Part shown: positions 23,640 through 36,500 of the stretch, in pieces
Layout: each line of letters begins with the position of its first letter
Numbering within the stretch: the stretch's first letter is position 1
Assembly (NCBI GenBank): GCA_036023115.1
Contig: JAYKKT010000086.1
Span: 16,197,501-16,261,500, forward strand
Direction of reading: 5' to 3'
Origin: Brasenia schreberi
Taxonomy: Eukaryota; Streptophyta; Magnoliopsida; Nymphaeales; Cabombaceae
DNA length: 64,000 nucleotides
Translations under genes and position numbers: made by a program
The notes under the pieces: generated by a model
Databases searched by the model: none
What the model was told of the DNA's origin: nothing
The model's input: the letters and a program-made list of their open reading frames with translations, nothing else

Positions 23640-24600
23640 CCCCAAAAGCGACGGTGGAGACCTTCCCTCTTTTCTTCCTCCCCACGAAAATTCCCCTAAC
23701 GTAACGAATAACAAGAAGTATCGTTTACAATCCCTCAATCGAGGTTTCCTCCCGATCGAATCATTGAACAACAATAGATCGGTGACAACAGAGAGTGGCA
23801 AATTCTTCCAAGAGGCCGTGCCAATGGCGGGTCCGAGATACAATTTCACGGTTGCCAACAAAAACTAGAACACGTTTCAAATACTTCTTTTTTCTTGACT
23901 CGTCCCGAGTACGTAATGGTTCTTCCCGAACCCGATACGGAGTCGAGAAAGTAAAACGTCAAAATGCAGGAGCGAACGAGCAAAATCCATTATTAGCGGG
24001 CTGTTTAGCCAGCGTAGAATGACGACCAACCGGTTGGCCAGTAGCTGCTAGTGTTAGACGACAGGAACTTTCTTACACCGTTGGAAGATTGCGCTTGTGA
24101 CTGATCGTGCCGGGACAGAAACCCACAGCATTGTTTTTTGGGAGAAACGATCCAACAGATCAAATGCCAAGGGAAATCATGCGTGCTTCTTGTTGCGCAT
24201 CATTAGGAAACCCGCTTGGGTGTGTCATCATGCATGAGTGGTGGCACCGAATCTTAACCACTCGATAAAAAATTAGATAATGACTTAGATTTAAATTAAA
24301 AACAAAAAATAATTTTTATTTTAAAATAAAAAAATACTTCTACAATTTAGAAAAGTAAGTTTAGTAAACTAGTGAACTAAATCTCAATTCCTCTCTCTCT
24401 ATATATATATAAAGAGAGAGAATGAAAATTCATAGTAGACTCTTTTTTCACAATTTGAGCTTTTTAATGATTCACATTAAAATCCAAAAGATACTCATTA
24501 ACTTTTTGCTTCTTTAAAAAACTTTTTTTCCTTTTTTTCTTTTAAGTCTGATTTATGAAGGTCTTCATTTGGTAAAAAGAGTCATATTCTCTCTCTCTCT

Positions 24601-24656
<56 letters not shown>

Positions 24657-26170
24657 GTGTTTTCTTTAAGAAATCAACCATTCTACAAAAGTTTAATATT
24701 ACATGTCTCATCATGGATGGTCGTAGGCCCTACTCACGAAGTCCAAGTCAAATGTAAAGTCATTAAAGAACTTTGAGACGACACATAGCTACCCTATAAA
24801 TAAGAGAAAGGTGTTTGGACTGTTCATTCATGTTTAACCAAGGCTCAATTGAGATGGTGATAAACTCTTTCAACCTCATGTGTATATTTTCTACCATGAC
24901 AACTATTAATATACAATCATTATAAGTTTCTAAATTATATAAAATCTCTTAATTGAACTATCAATGAACCTTTTGTATACACTTTAATTTTGTAATTTGT
25001 AACTTATTAAAGAATATAGTTTTTAAATGCTTCAATGTTTTTTTGTATATTGTCTACATAAAAAGTGAGTTGTATCCAAAAATATTACTTCAATGATATC
25101 GCGTTTTGAAGCGAAACTCTCATGAGTGAGTCCTTTGATTCAAATCCATGAAACATCTTTTAAAATAGAAAAACTCAAAAAATAATACAAACCTAAAAAA
25201 TAAGAAGATATTAATAAGAACGAACCTTTTCAAACCAAGAAAAATCCGAAAATAGGTCGGATCAATCATCATTTTCTTTTTCTTTTTTCTTTTTCTTGTT
25301 TTATTTGATTCTAATGAGATTCATAAAAATATAATCAGTACTCTGGCTATAAAAAAAGTAACAATAGTTCTCAACGAAACATTGGTTATCGGAATAGAAA
25401 GAAGAAATTAATGGAATTAGGTGGAGAGAGAAACTATTATAGGAGTATTTTTGGTATTTTAAAAATATGGGTATGTGGATAAGGAAATAGATGTTTAGAT
25501 AGTAATCCTCATATATGTGGGTTGAATTGGGTTGAGTTAGGTTCGGGTAGGGCAGTACCCTAAAATCCGGACACTCGGGTGGAGAGGGTCAACTTGGGTG
25601 GAGCATCGACCCCCTCCTCCCCCCCCCATTGCCAACCCCAAATGTGTGCATGCTTGGAGGTGCGTAACCCGGTAGTATGAGCCCTTTGAATAGACTCCTC
25701 CAATTGATCTTGATATGTCATTAGTCATGAAATTCAAATTCAAGAAGGATATGCCGATTAGGTTCCCAAACTTTCTTGTCATAGTCTATCTAAACCAAAA
25801 AATAGTTTTTCCTGACCTAGTGATCAACAATTTGGATGATTGTGTCCTTGTGATGAGTAGCCACAAGCATATCCAAGGAGGGCGCCACGCCAACTGATGG
25901 AATCCCAATACTGCATGCTTGACCTGCTAATCAAACACCCCCTAAAGGGATGTGTGAATTGTTCAAAATAATACGAACCATAATGATCGCATTGTTGATA
26001 AGACACTTGGCTTATCTATGTTGAGATGTGAAACAATTTATGTGCATGGTTTATACGAATAAAAAAGAGAATGGAAATCTAGTTATGTAAATATGTTGAT
26101 CCTTTATTGATTGTGTTGTTCTCTATTAACTTGGAAACCCTACAACATAGATAAGTAGGGGCAATTAAAA
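23640..26170. other. 5' flank of syntaxin gene and intergenic DNA
   Basis: Up to about 23900 lies the presumed promoter and 5' leader of the syntaxin gene, GC-richer than its surroundings. Beyond that I see AT-rich DNA without genes, including an inverted CTCTCTCTCTATATATATAT / AAAGAGAGAG block at 24392-24421. No paired transposon ends were found. Confidence 0.45.
24604..24658. repeat. (TA)n-(TATG)n compound microsatellite
   Basis: About 20 TA units passing directly into GTAT units. It produces spurious Ile-Tyr open frames. Confidence 0.9.
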
Positions 26171-28100
26171 AGTGTGTATCACGGATACTGTTATCGGAGT
26201 CTCACCCGTAACTGACGTTGACATCTGGCACCAACCAGCCTTGACTCTAAAAGGGAACTTAAGATGAGCGCAAAGGGAACTAAGATAGTGCAGCAAACGT
26301 CTAACTGACGTAGAACTCAAACAAAATTATAGAACCCTTGGCTTGCCCCTTTACAAGAATTTCTAAGACATACAAAAGAACATGACACTGTCCCACACAG
26401 GCCTGCTATGACTTGACCCTTACAACTTCCAAGAATGGATAAAGACTCTACCTATGAAATGAGGCTCAGCCTACCCAAGAGCTCACCGAGGGGAGTCCAC
26501 GCCACTCCCAAAGGCACCGCCCTGTGGTTTGCCCCTTTGGCAGTTTGGCTCTACCCGAGGTAGCTTGACGGTAATGGGGTCAGTCCAAGAGTTCGCCCAA
26601 CGCGTCTCCTTGTCTTTTCCTTGAGTCCTCCGAGTCTTTTAGAGCATCAATGCCTTAGTGTCTTTGGTCTTTGCCTTCATGAGTTGGATCCTTGTCTAAG
26701 TCCCGCTAATCCTTGCCTTAGCCACTTGATGGCTTCCTCGAGCTTCTCTCCCTTGGAGACTCCGGTGTCCAGACTTCAACTCACTTGGTAGCCTTAGTTC
26801 AACCTGCAATCGCTCGACCCTCACTCCCAATTTCGACCTTCGTAGCTAGACCCCTTCACTCCTCGTCGTCCAACCCCTTTTATAGACTAAGGGGCTAGAC
26901 CAATACAGACACAGTCCTGACCCTGCCTGGCCAGCCGCCCTTTTGTTGGCCAGGGTACACATCCGACGGACCAGCCCTGGCTAGCAGACTGACGCTGGAT
27001 AGGGTACTCTACCCTGATAGTGGACCTCCCTGTGCTAACCGTCTAACTCTGACCAGGGGCGTGCCTCTCACTCCACTCCTGGCCAGTCGGTTAGCCAAGA
27101 GACGTCCCTTTCGCCTGCCATGCACCCTGCTACTTGTGGCAAGACACTATCAGCACCTATTTTCTCGAATTGGCCCAGCCGTACCCTATTAGTGTTTGCG
27201 CCCTCTGGCCTCCCACAAGTGGTCCCGTGTGTAATTGTCAAGGTGGTTGTGCCTCTATGCGATATCAGGGTGGTGCGGTTGTCAGGGCGCCCTGCGATCT
27301 ATTCCAACTACCTAACTCACTCCCTAATACTCCTACTCGTGAGACCCCCTTTTTGCCTTAACTTTATTCCGGTCTCACTTTGCCTTAATACAACTTATTC
27401 AAACTTACCGTCGGGACCACCCTGATGCGCCGTCTCTTGGTGCGGTGCAGAGGGGTGTTGTCCCTGGGGCAGTGCTTCAGGCGGGTCATCCAGTCAGGTG
27501 GCACTTTCGTGCACCACAGTAAGGGGTCCGTCAAGGTGCTACAACAATTCTCCCCCACCAGCTTTCGAGCTCGTCCTCAAGTCTGTATGATATTGGTGGA
27601 TAAAGTCTTCATACTCTTAAAGGTCCGTTACCGGTAGCCATGCATCATGTTCATGCGTTTTACACATCCAACGAACTAGATACCACGTAAGTCGCCTAGG
27701 TCCTTTGCCACACACCTCATGGTTCAACACCTTGTCCACCTTGTCTACATCCTTCCGAACAAGGGGCGGTGGTCGTCTTGCAGTTCGACCAAGGTCCTGA
27801 TAAACCAGTTTTAGTTGACTTACATGAAAACCGGGTGAACTTTTAAGCGTTCCGATGGCTCCAACCGATAGGCTACACGTCCGATTTTCTGAGTTATCTC
27901 AAAGGGTCCGTCAAATCTTGACTTTAGTGCTAGGTGTACTCCCTTGTAAACCTCAGTTTCCAAATATATTATGGAATCCTTAGCCACATCTTGTCGCTCT
28001 CCCGCTTAGAGGCCTCGCCAACATCAATTTTGTCACATAAATCTGCATATTTGTCTTGGAGATGGACTATTAGTTGGTCAATTCCAGCCAATGCTTATCT
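26170..28100 (-). mobile_element. Ty3/gypsy remnant: integrase C-terminus, PPT and LTR
   Basis: On the minus strand, from about 28000 to 27820, the frame VYKGVHLALKSRFDGPFEI, IGRVAYRLEPSERLKVHPVF is the hallmark C-terminal integrase and chromodomain-junction sequence of plant gypsy elements. The frame then breaks. AGCTGGTGGGGGAGAAT near 27548-27564 is a polypurine tract directly followed by TGTTGTAG, the start of a 3' LTR at 27546. The LTR is GC-rich and probably extends to about 26170, though its end is not proven. Upstream gag and pol are absent from the window. Confidence 0.75.
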
Positions 28101-29730
28101 ATCTTTATAACTCTCTTCATACTTCAAGGTTATTTTCATACATTTTACATTTTCAAAGGAAACATAATAGTATTTAAAAGCATGGATTTATCTCTCTCTA
28201 ATTAGGGTTTAAAAGAACCATATAGATACTCTAACACATGAGTGCATGTAATACATGCACTATTCCACAATTTACATCGGCAAATAGATAACTCTTTAGT
28301 ACTTCCTCAGCATGCAATGATACACTCTTTTGTTTTCCAAATCTCTTTAGATATGAATCATGTTAATATCTTTTGATCTCATTATCCACAAGTACAAGCT
28401 TGAAATGATATATTCACATTGAAACTTCTCAAAGATTGTTGTAGTAAAGAGTCTCGTATATGGGCTAAGAGTAAACTATTGCAGAAATATGGTTTGACAC
28501 CATCTTTCATTTGAAAGTTGTATTGCTTTTCTTGGTACCAATTTGGTTTGAGCACATCATCAAATTTCTACAAGACAAGGCGGAGTTTTCGCCAGGTTGT
28601 GATAAATGCCTCTAGAAAAAAATGAGATTCCCAAGACTCTTAATGTGACCAAAGATTAGTCGCCAGTTTAATTATATTCAGCCATATGGCACATACAACA
28701 CTAGTGTACAGTATTTCAAAAACTCCTTTGAGTACCGCCTTCATAGTTGACACTTGCAGCTCGATGACTCATAGCTTTCAGCCGCACATTAAACAACCAT
28801 ATAAAAGACTTCGTCTTTTCATCTTCAAATGATGCACGTCTAATTATGATTGGTTGGTCGTGATGATTGACTCCAATAGAGTAAATTACATTTCATATTG
28901 ATTCCTCTGTGTCAAATGAAATCACATCCCCAAAGTTGTGGTAATCCACCTTTGTTGTACCATCAACCAAGAAATAATGATGTACTTGCTTATTTTCATC
29001 ACTTTGAATGGAACAATTACATACTTGTAAGGTTTTTGTTCCAAAATACTCTAACAGACTCTGTCAATCAATACCAATACTTATTTAATTACATAGATGA
29101 ATTGTTGTTATTTAAATTAAAAAAATATACTTATACTTTTAACAAGTATGCTCTAATCTCAATCATTCATCTTTCATGTTGGATGATTCAGATTTGTTTA
29201 AACATGCTAACATGTAATATTGGTATTATATATATAGAGATAACTTTGGCATATGCTAATATATTGAAAAAAATCTTAACCATCCAATTTAAAAGATAGA
29301 TTATTGAGATTTAAGTTAAAAAACAAAAAATTATATATGTGAATCAAGTACACTTACAAAAATAGATTTATAACTTTTTGCTTTTTAAATTCAAATATAA
29401 AGTGGTTTAAGATTTATTTGGATATGTTAGTACAATAGTGTATACCAAGTTCTCTCTATTCTCAATAATCAAACAAACAAATATATTTTTAGTTTTTACC
29501 TTCTAATAGACAGCCACTTCGACGGCCCTCCCTCTCCTTGTCTGTGTGTACGGATGGAGAAGCAGTCCCGGAGTAATTTCCTCTTGAAAAACCAGCATTT
29601 GAACCGAGTTAAAGCTGGTTGCGTTTGTCTCGCCTCGGTGACAGGAACACGGCCCGAAGATGAGCTCGAAGAGAATGGAGCAATGACCTTTGTCACCTAT
29701 CTGTTCCTTGGACTCGTTTCCAAAGTTGTT
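28100..29730. other. Intergenic, no gene recognised
   Basis: AT-rich. A GC-richer patch at 29500-29736 carries overlapping open frames on both strands (60 and 66 codons). Neither resembles a family I know, and neither has splice or domain support. Confidence 0.45.
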
Positions 29731-29733
29731 CAG

Positions 29734-30329
29734 TAGAGATGTTAATATGGGCTAAGGAAAATGTGGGCAGGGCCAGGCTAACCCACATTTTATATGAGCT
29801 TCCAAAGTGCTAGCTCGCCTCATATATGTATATACATTATATATATAATTTTCAGATTACAAGTATATATAATATATATAGTTTTTTCTATTACATGTAT
29901 ATACATATAATTTTTTCTGTTACATATATATACATGTATACTTCCTTATTTTATATATATAGAGATAAATAAATAAAAAGAGAGAATACGGCTCATATAT
30001 ATGTAGAATATATGAACTATATATATGTATAGTTTTTTAGTTATATGTAAATATATGTAGTTTTTTCTATTATATATATAGATTTTTATTACATGTGTAT
30101 ATGACTTGTTCAAGTCTGAAATACTACAGTTGGATTTAGATTTCAAGTAAATTTGAATTGAATCTTATGAATCCTATCTAATATCCAAAGAACTGTGGCC
30201 TTGCGGGCTAGCACGAACCAGCCCTTGTCGGCCAATAGGACAATACGGCAGGGCAATTCGGCCCTGTTTCAAGTATAGGCTAGAATTCTCAGACCCAACC
30301 CCACGGGCCAGGCCATTTTGACATCTCTA
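29734..30329. mobile_element. MITE-like element with TAGAGATGT ends
   Basis: The left end TAGAGATGTTAATATGGGC and the inverse of the right end (TAGAGATGTCAAAATGGCC) form an imperfect ~19-bp terminal inverted repeat around 596 bp of AT-rich DNA. The ends resemble the widespread plant hAT type TAGGGATGTCAATGGGC. I could not find a convincing TSD, so the class is inferred. It ends about 190 bases before the BET3 start codon. Confidence 0.6.
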
Positions 30330-30515
30330 TGTCCTAGTACACTGCCAGTGCCGCTTCAAATGGACCGGGTAGAACTGTACCTGATCCGTTTCTTCTCAAT
30401 TCACCTCACTCCTCCTCCTCGTCGTTGGCAGAGGAACGGGGAAACGAAAAGGAGAGAGAGGCAGAACAGAAGTAATCCCGATCCAGATCTCGCGTGAACT
30501 TTATCGTGATATTCC

Positions 30516-33500
30516 ATGGCCAAGCTCGTTCCCCGGTCGGGAGATGCTGTGTTTGCCTCAGTAGAACGCGTGGTAATTCTCTGCTCTTTCTTTTCTTCTT
30601 TGGAATTTGGGGGCGAAAATTTTCTGGCATCTTGAAAAATCTGCGCGAGGAAGGATTCTTCATGAATGATTTCATTTTCCTGTAAATTTTGTTTTTCGGA
30701 AGAACGCGGAGTTGTTCACGCTCACGTATGGAGCCATCGTGCGGCAGCTCCTCACGGATCTCGAAGAGACGGAGGAGGTCAACAAGCAGCTCGATCAGAT
30801 GTGAGTTTTTTCCTTCCTTCTTATTGTCCTTTACTTTCCATTTCATCTAAATTCGCAAGGAAGTTGGTTTCTTGCTTGGATAGAGTTCAGTTGGCTCTCG
30901 CTTATATTTTTTTCGCATTAGGTTTTTGATTAGGTTGCGTCGCGATTTCTCGCGGTTTTGCTTTTGTTATTATTGTATTGTTAGCAAAACCGAATTCTCG
31001 GTGTGATAATTTTCTCAGGAAAATGTAGAAAGATGATAAAGCACTGCATCCTGCTGGTCTGTTTCGCGATTTTGAAACTTGGGATCATCAATTTTTCTTT
31101 TCTTCTCCGGACTGCAATCCTTTGACACTAAAATTGGGGACACACTTATTGCTTCAAAAGCCAAGAATGGTAGTCTGAGCGGGTTCAGACTAATCGTTTA
31201 AAATTTAACCTCCAAAGTTGATCCCCGGAGCATGTTCAATTTAAGTGACGTATATTGGAAAACTTGCTACCCACACAGTAATGCCTCTAATATTGAAGCA
31301 TTAATGGGTCTCTTTATAAGTGATTAGGCTGATGGCTTAGCTTGACTGTAACTATCCAAGCTGGCGTGGGAGAAAATATGATGTGATACTAAGATGAAGA
31401 GTATCAGTAGCTTGGGCAAAGAGGAAGTTGTTTTCGAGATGAATGCATTGGGAACTCTACGCGAAAGCAGCAAGCGAAATGAATTACAGCAAAAAGGTTA
31501 TGTGAGGGATATTGTGAAGGGATTAAGCATCTCATGCTTGGAAGTTTTTCTCATTTGCTGTGTGAAACTTGTAAAGAAGCTTCCCTCTCCTTCTTTCACT
31601 TCCAGGAATATGTCTACACTTTCCATTGTTGATGTTATGATATTTTCACTGCGAATTATTCTAAACAAGAAGTTTTTCTTTAATATCTTTCTTCATTTTC
31701 ATTAAAGTGTTCTATGAATTTTTGCTGAATGTGTGCATGCTTGCTCACCTGTATGCACTGGACTATAATTCTTGGTGCCATGAATCTCATTCCTGGGTTT
31801 CTCTTGACAAGAGAAAGTAGGTCTCTTAAAATTAAGTTTTATTTCTCCCGATAATAAAATAGTGTGCTTTTATTTGTTCATATGGGTGAGTGGTCACACA
31901 AGAAAAGACCGTATACATAATGAGGTTATTAGAAACAAATTGGGAGTATTACCAATAGAGGATAAAATGAGAGAAAATTGTTTAAGATGGTTTGGACATT
32001 TAGAAAAATGACCAAAGGACACTCCTATAAGAAGATATGAAAACTAAGAGGAAGAGGATGACTACAAAAGTGTTGGAAATAAACAATAAAGAATGATCTA
32101 GTTTATATTGTGCTAACTACTAGCATGACACATGATAAGGCTATATGGAAACAAAGAATCCATGTAGCCGATCCCGTCTAGTATGGGAAAAGGCTTAGTT
32201 GTTGTTGCTTTTATTTGGAAACAAATTATTTATGATGTTGTAAAAGGAATCATTATTTATTTTTTAAAACGTTCTTCATTGTGATCAAGAGTTTCACATG
32301 AATCTTTTATGCTTGGAGATGAGAAATTCAATATTGTGATGTTTGTTACATATGAAAGTACTTCACAATGGGCCCTCACTCTCCTCTCTAGGGGGTCGAC
32401 AGAACAGAACCTTCAAGTTGAAAAGGTCTTCAGTTTAGTATCCAGGTCTTGCATATCTGGTTAGGTCTGCCTAAACCCAATTTGCTAACACTAGAAAGTA
32501 TTTTAACATTTGGATAAGGACCCTCATTTAAATGACCTTTCATCTTATCAGGTGTATATATTATTGTTTCATCTAATGCACGTGAAATTCTAATTGCTGA
32601 GTACAACCATTTTTATATGTTTGGCTAAGTCACACAGACACTTCTAAGGGGTGGAGTGTCAACCTCGATACTGGTGCGACACCGACACCGACACCGTGTT
32701 GGTGCGGCATGGCCAATTTTTTTTTTTTGTAACTCACGGATAAATGGGTCCGGATAATGAAGATTGATATGTGTATTATGATGAAATTAGTAGTTGTTTA
32801 CCATTTATGTGTTTTGCTTTAATATAAAGTTGTGTACTCGCTATTGTAGCTATATACAATATTAGCTTGAATGATTTTGGGTGTGGACAATTGGTTTCTT
32901 ATTACTCAATCTGATTGGATTCTTGACTCCATACAGTATGTCTTTGCACAGAAATAATCTCTGTCACCGAACACATTTGAAGACCAGGAACATTGTCAGA
33001 TCAATAGAACAGAAGAGTATGACATCACTAGTGGATCCTAGCACAAATACTAGTATATACTATATCCTACAAAAGATCTCGAAACTCTTTGAATCCATAA
33101 CTTGGATATTTTGCAGCTCGTAAAATCATTCTAAGTTTCAGATCATTATGAGGGAACTTGCTGATTGATACTTACGTACACCTAAAATTAGCAAATACTA
33201 GTTGTATTATGATTGATTTATGTAGCTTGAATATTATATATATTATATAATATTATATACCCTAGCCATGTCGCCGCACCCAAAATTTTTGAAATTTGCC
33301 GTATCTTGCACCCGCACCCGCACGCGTGTGACATAGGTGCTTGGATGGGCTTTTTCAGGTTCTCTTCGGGGATAGGTATGTAATCTTTGCTGGTCTGTCA
33401 ATTCTTCTTGCAATGTGAGATTTATCATGTTCGTTTCCTTAGTGGGTTAAAACTTAAAACAGAATGATGTTATCCTACGAGGTGTTAGAGTATAAGTATA

Positions 33501-36500
33501 GATACCGATTGATGTGGAAACTTGAGTTCTGCCCCAAGTCATCAGATGGGGAATCATATAATGTTATTTTCAGAATCATCTAGTGTTGTTTGTACAATAT
33601 CATATCGTGTATAGTATAATATTTTAAATTTTTTAAAAATAGTTTAAAAATGAAAAATAGAGAAAATTCAGAAAAATCCATGAAAAATCAGGACAATTAT
33701 AAACAATTCCTATAATTCAAAAGATGAGTAAACATTCATCATGTATCGTTGTGGTCCACGATACATCCATATTGTATCATAGCGTATCGTACTTTAATAT
33801 TGAAAAATTAGTAAAAATCTTGAAAAAATCAGAAAAAATCATAAAAAATTATAAAAAATCAGATAATTGCAAAGAATTCATATAATGCAAAGTTTAATAC
33901 ATATTGATCATTCACCATTTAACAATTGAAAAAAAATTACATATTTTGAAGCAAAAATGAAATACATTTACATTTACATATTGTAATAATGATCATCTAC
34001 TAAATAATCTTCATCTTCTCCTTACTGAAGATCCTCACACCTTCTGCTTCAAAATCAAAATCTTGATCTCCTTGATGATGTTGCACTCCTTCCAAATAAT
34101 ACATGCAATGTCTTCTTCGGTTAGGAGTGCATTTTAAGAATTCATATAATGCAAAGTTTAATACATATTGATCATTCATCATTCAACAATTGAAAAAAAA
34201 GTACATATTTTGAAGCAAAAATGAAATACATTTACATTTATATATTGTAATAATGATCATCAACTAAATAATCTTCATCTTCTCCTTGTTGAAGATCCTC
34301 ACCACCTTCTGCTTCAAAATCAAAATCTTGATCTCCTTGATGATGTTGCACTCCTTCCAAATTAATCCATGCAATGTCTTTTTCGGTTAGGAGTGCATTT
34401 TCTTTGTTATCTTTCGTAATTCACTCCTCTAATATATCAAAATTATCTAAACTTATTGGATCAAATTGGCTTTCTTCTCTATTTACTATTTTTAATTGCC
34501 TACAAGAAAGAAAGATAAGTAATTAGTAAATAACATTAACAATTGAAGTCAAACAAAATATTGAATTGAATATTTAAGTAGTAACTAATACAAGATTACC
34601 TTTGGCGAAGCCGCATGTTACAACGGATGAAAACTAAGTCATTGAGCCGCTTATGTTCCAACCTGTTCCGCTTTTTTGTGTGGATGTGTTCAAAGACACT
34701 CCAATTCCTTTCACAACTCGTTGCACTACAGGTTTGACTTAGAACTCTTACTGCAAAATCTCTAAGGTTTGGGGAATCACTTTCAAACCTATTCCACCGA
34801 ACATCTGTAGGAAAAGTCAAACATTAGGGACCTAATCCGCAATAATATAAGATTTAAGAAACTTAAATACGAAGATAAACAATTTACCTGGGCACATATT
34901 AGTGTGGTTGCGAATTGCTACAGGCAAACCCTTTAGGATTTGCTTATTTGTTGTGATGTGTCATTTGAATTTCAACTATTGGATGGAAGTTATTTTTATG
35001 GTGTTTGACTTCAGTTTGTGGTAGCAATGGAAGTTTTTTTCTTCTTTCATAATCTACTTTGTGCATTGCTGAATGTTTCTCTATTCTGGGATTTGCTGAT
35101 GGTTGAAAAGTTAATGTTGCAAGAATTGTATAAACAGGCATCTTCTTGTCCTACCCTTTCTCTTATGCAATTAACTACATTAGATTTCAATTGCATTTAT
35201 GATGAGATTCCATTTTTTTTCAGGGGATATAATATTGGAATTCGTCTTATTGATGAGTTTTTAGCCAAATCCAATGTCTCTAGATGTGTTGACTTCAAGG
35301 AAACCACAGAAGTAATTGCAAAGGTAATTTAATTCTCACCCATTCTTTTATTTAACTCACTATCTTGAAAATGTAAAGCCTCAAGCTTTTCTTGGCAGAT
35401 GTCCAAAATGAAACTGTTGATCCACAACCCATCATCGAACCTATTCCATTACATTATACTAGACGAGAGAGAATTTGATAACACGTGTTTAGAACCTAGA
35501 GTTTCAAAACGTCCTCAATATTTTGTCTCCTATGAATCTTTTGAACCTCAACGAATGAATTTGATTGCAACTCTTCATAAGTAAAAGAACCCGAATTTTG
35601 TCATCAACCTAAAGGTATTCCAGAATGGGAAGATGTGATGAACTTAGAGCCTTACACAAAGCTCAAACATGGATAGTTGTACCTATGCTTAAGGATAAGA
35701 AGGTTATTGGATGTCGATAAGTCTATAAAATTAAAACTCATATCAATTGTAATATTGAGAGATATAAGGCAAGATTGGTAACCTAGGGTTATGCTCAAGA
35801 ATATGAAATTGATTATGATGAAACGTTTGTTTCTATTGCTATAATGACTACTATTAGAATTCTCATAACTCTTAGTGCTATTAAAAATTAGAATATATAT
35901 CAACTTTATATTAAAAATACTTTTTTGAATGGACATTTAACTGAATATATTTATATGACTTCCTCTCTCGGTTTTGATGTTTTCCAAGATCATGTTCTTA
36001 AACTACAAAAAGCATTATATGGCTTGAAACAAGTCCCCAAGGCTTGGTTTGATCGATTTAAAAAATTCATGCATCTGCATAACTTTATATCTTGTTATAA
36101 TGACACTGCTTTGTTTGTACGAAAGACAGATGCAAGTATTGTTATTTTGCTCTTATATGTTTATGATATGATCATTATTGAGAGTGATGAAGTCGGGATG
36201 GAAGAGGTTGAACATAACCTTCATCAGGAGTTTGATATGAAAGACTTAGGCATTCTTAACTAGTTTTTGGGTATTGAAATTATTAGAAACAATTGTGGTT
36301 ACTTTATGTCTCAAACTAAATTTGCAAATGATATAATTGATAGATATGATATCACAAATAACAAAACATTGGATACTCCCAAAGTTCTTTGTACTAAGTT
36401 AAGATCCACTGATAGAGAAACATTAGATGTCCCCAGGCCCTAAAGACAACTCATAGGTGCCCTTACCTACCTCAGTATTACCCGTCCTGACATTTCTCTT

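Noticed and set aside
23484..23861. A 125-codon minus-strand frame overlapping the syntaxin start
   Set aside because: It overlaps the syntaxin exon 1 coding frame out of register, has no recognisable domain, and is best seen as a shadow frame or at most an upstream open frame.
30406..30846. A 146-codon minus-strand frame over BET3 exons 1-2
   Set aside because: Antisense shadow of BET3 coding sequence and leader; low-complexity Lys/Glu/Ser content and no family match.
31394..31705. A 103-codon plus-strand frame in BET3 intron 2
   Set aside because: No domain, AT-driven composition, and no splice logic with neighbouring exons.
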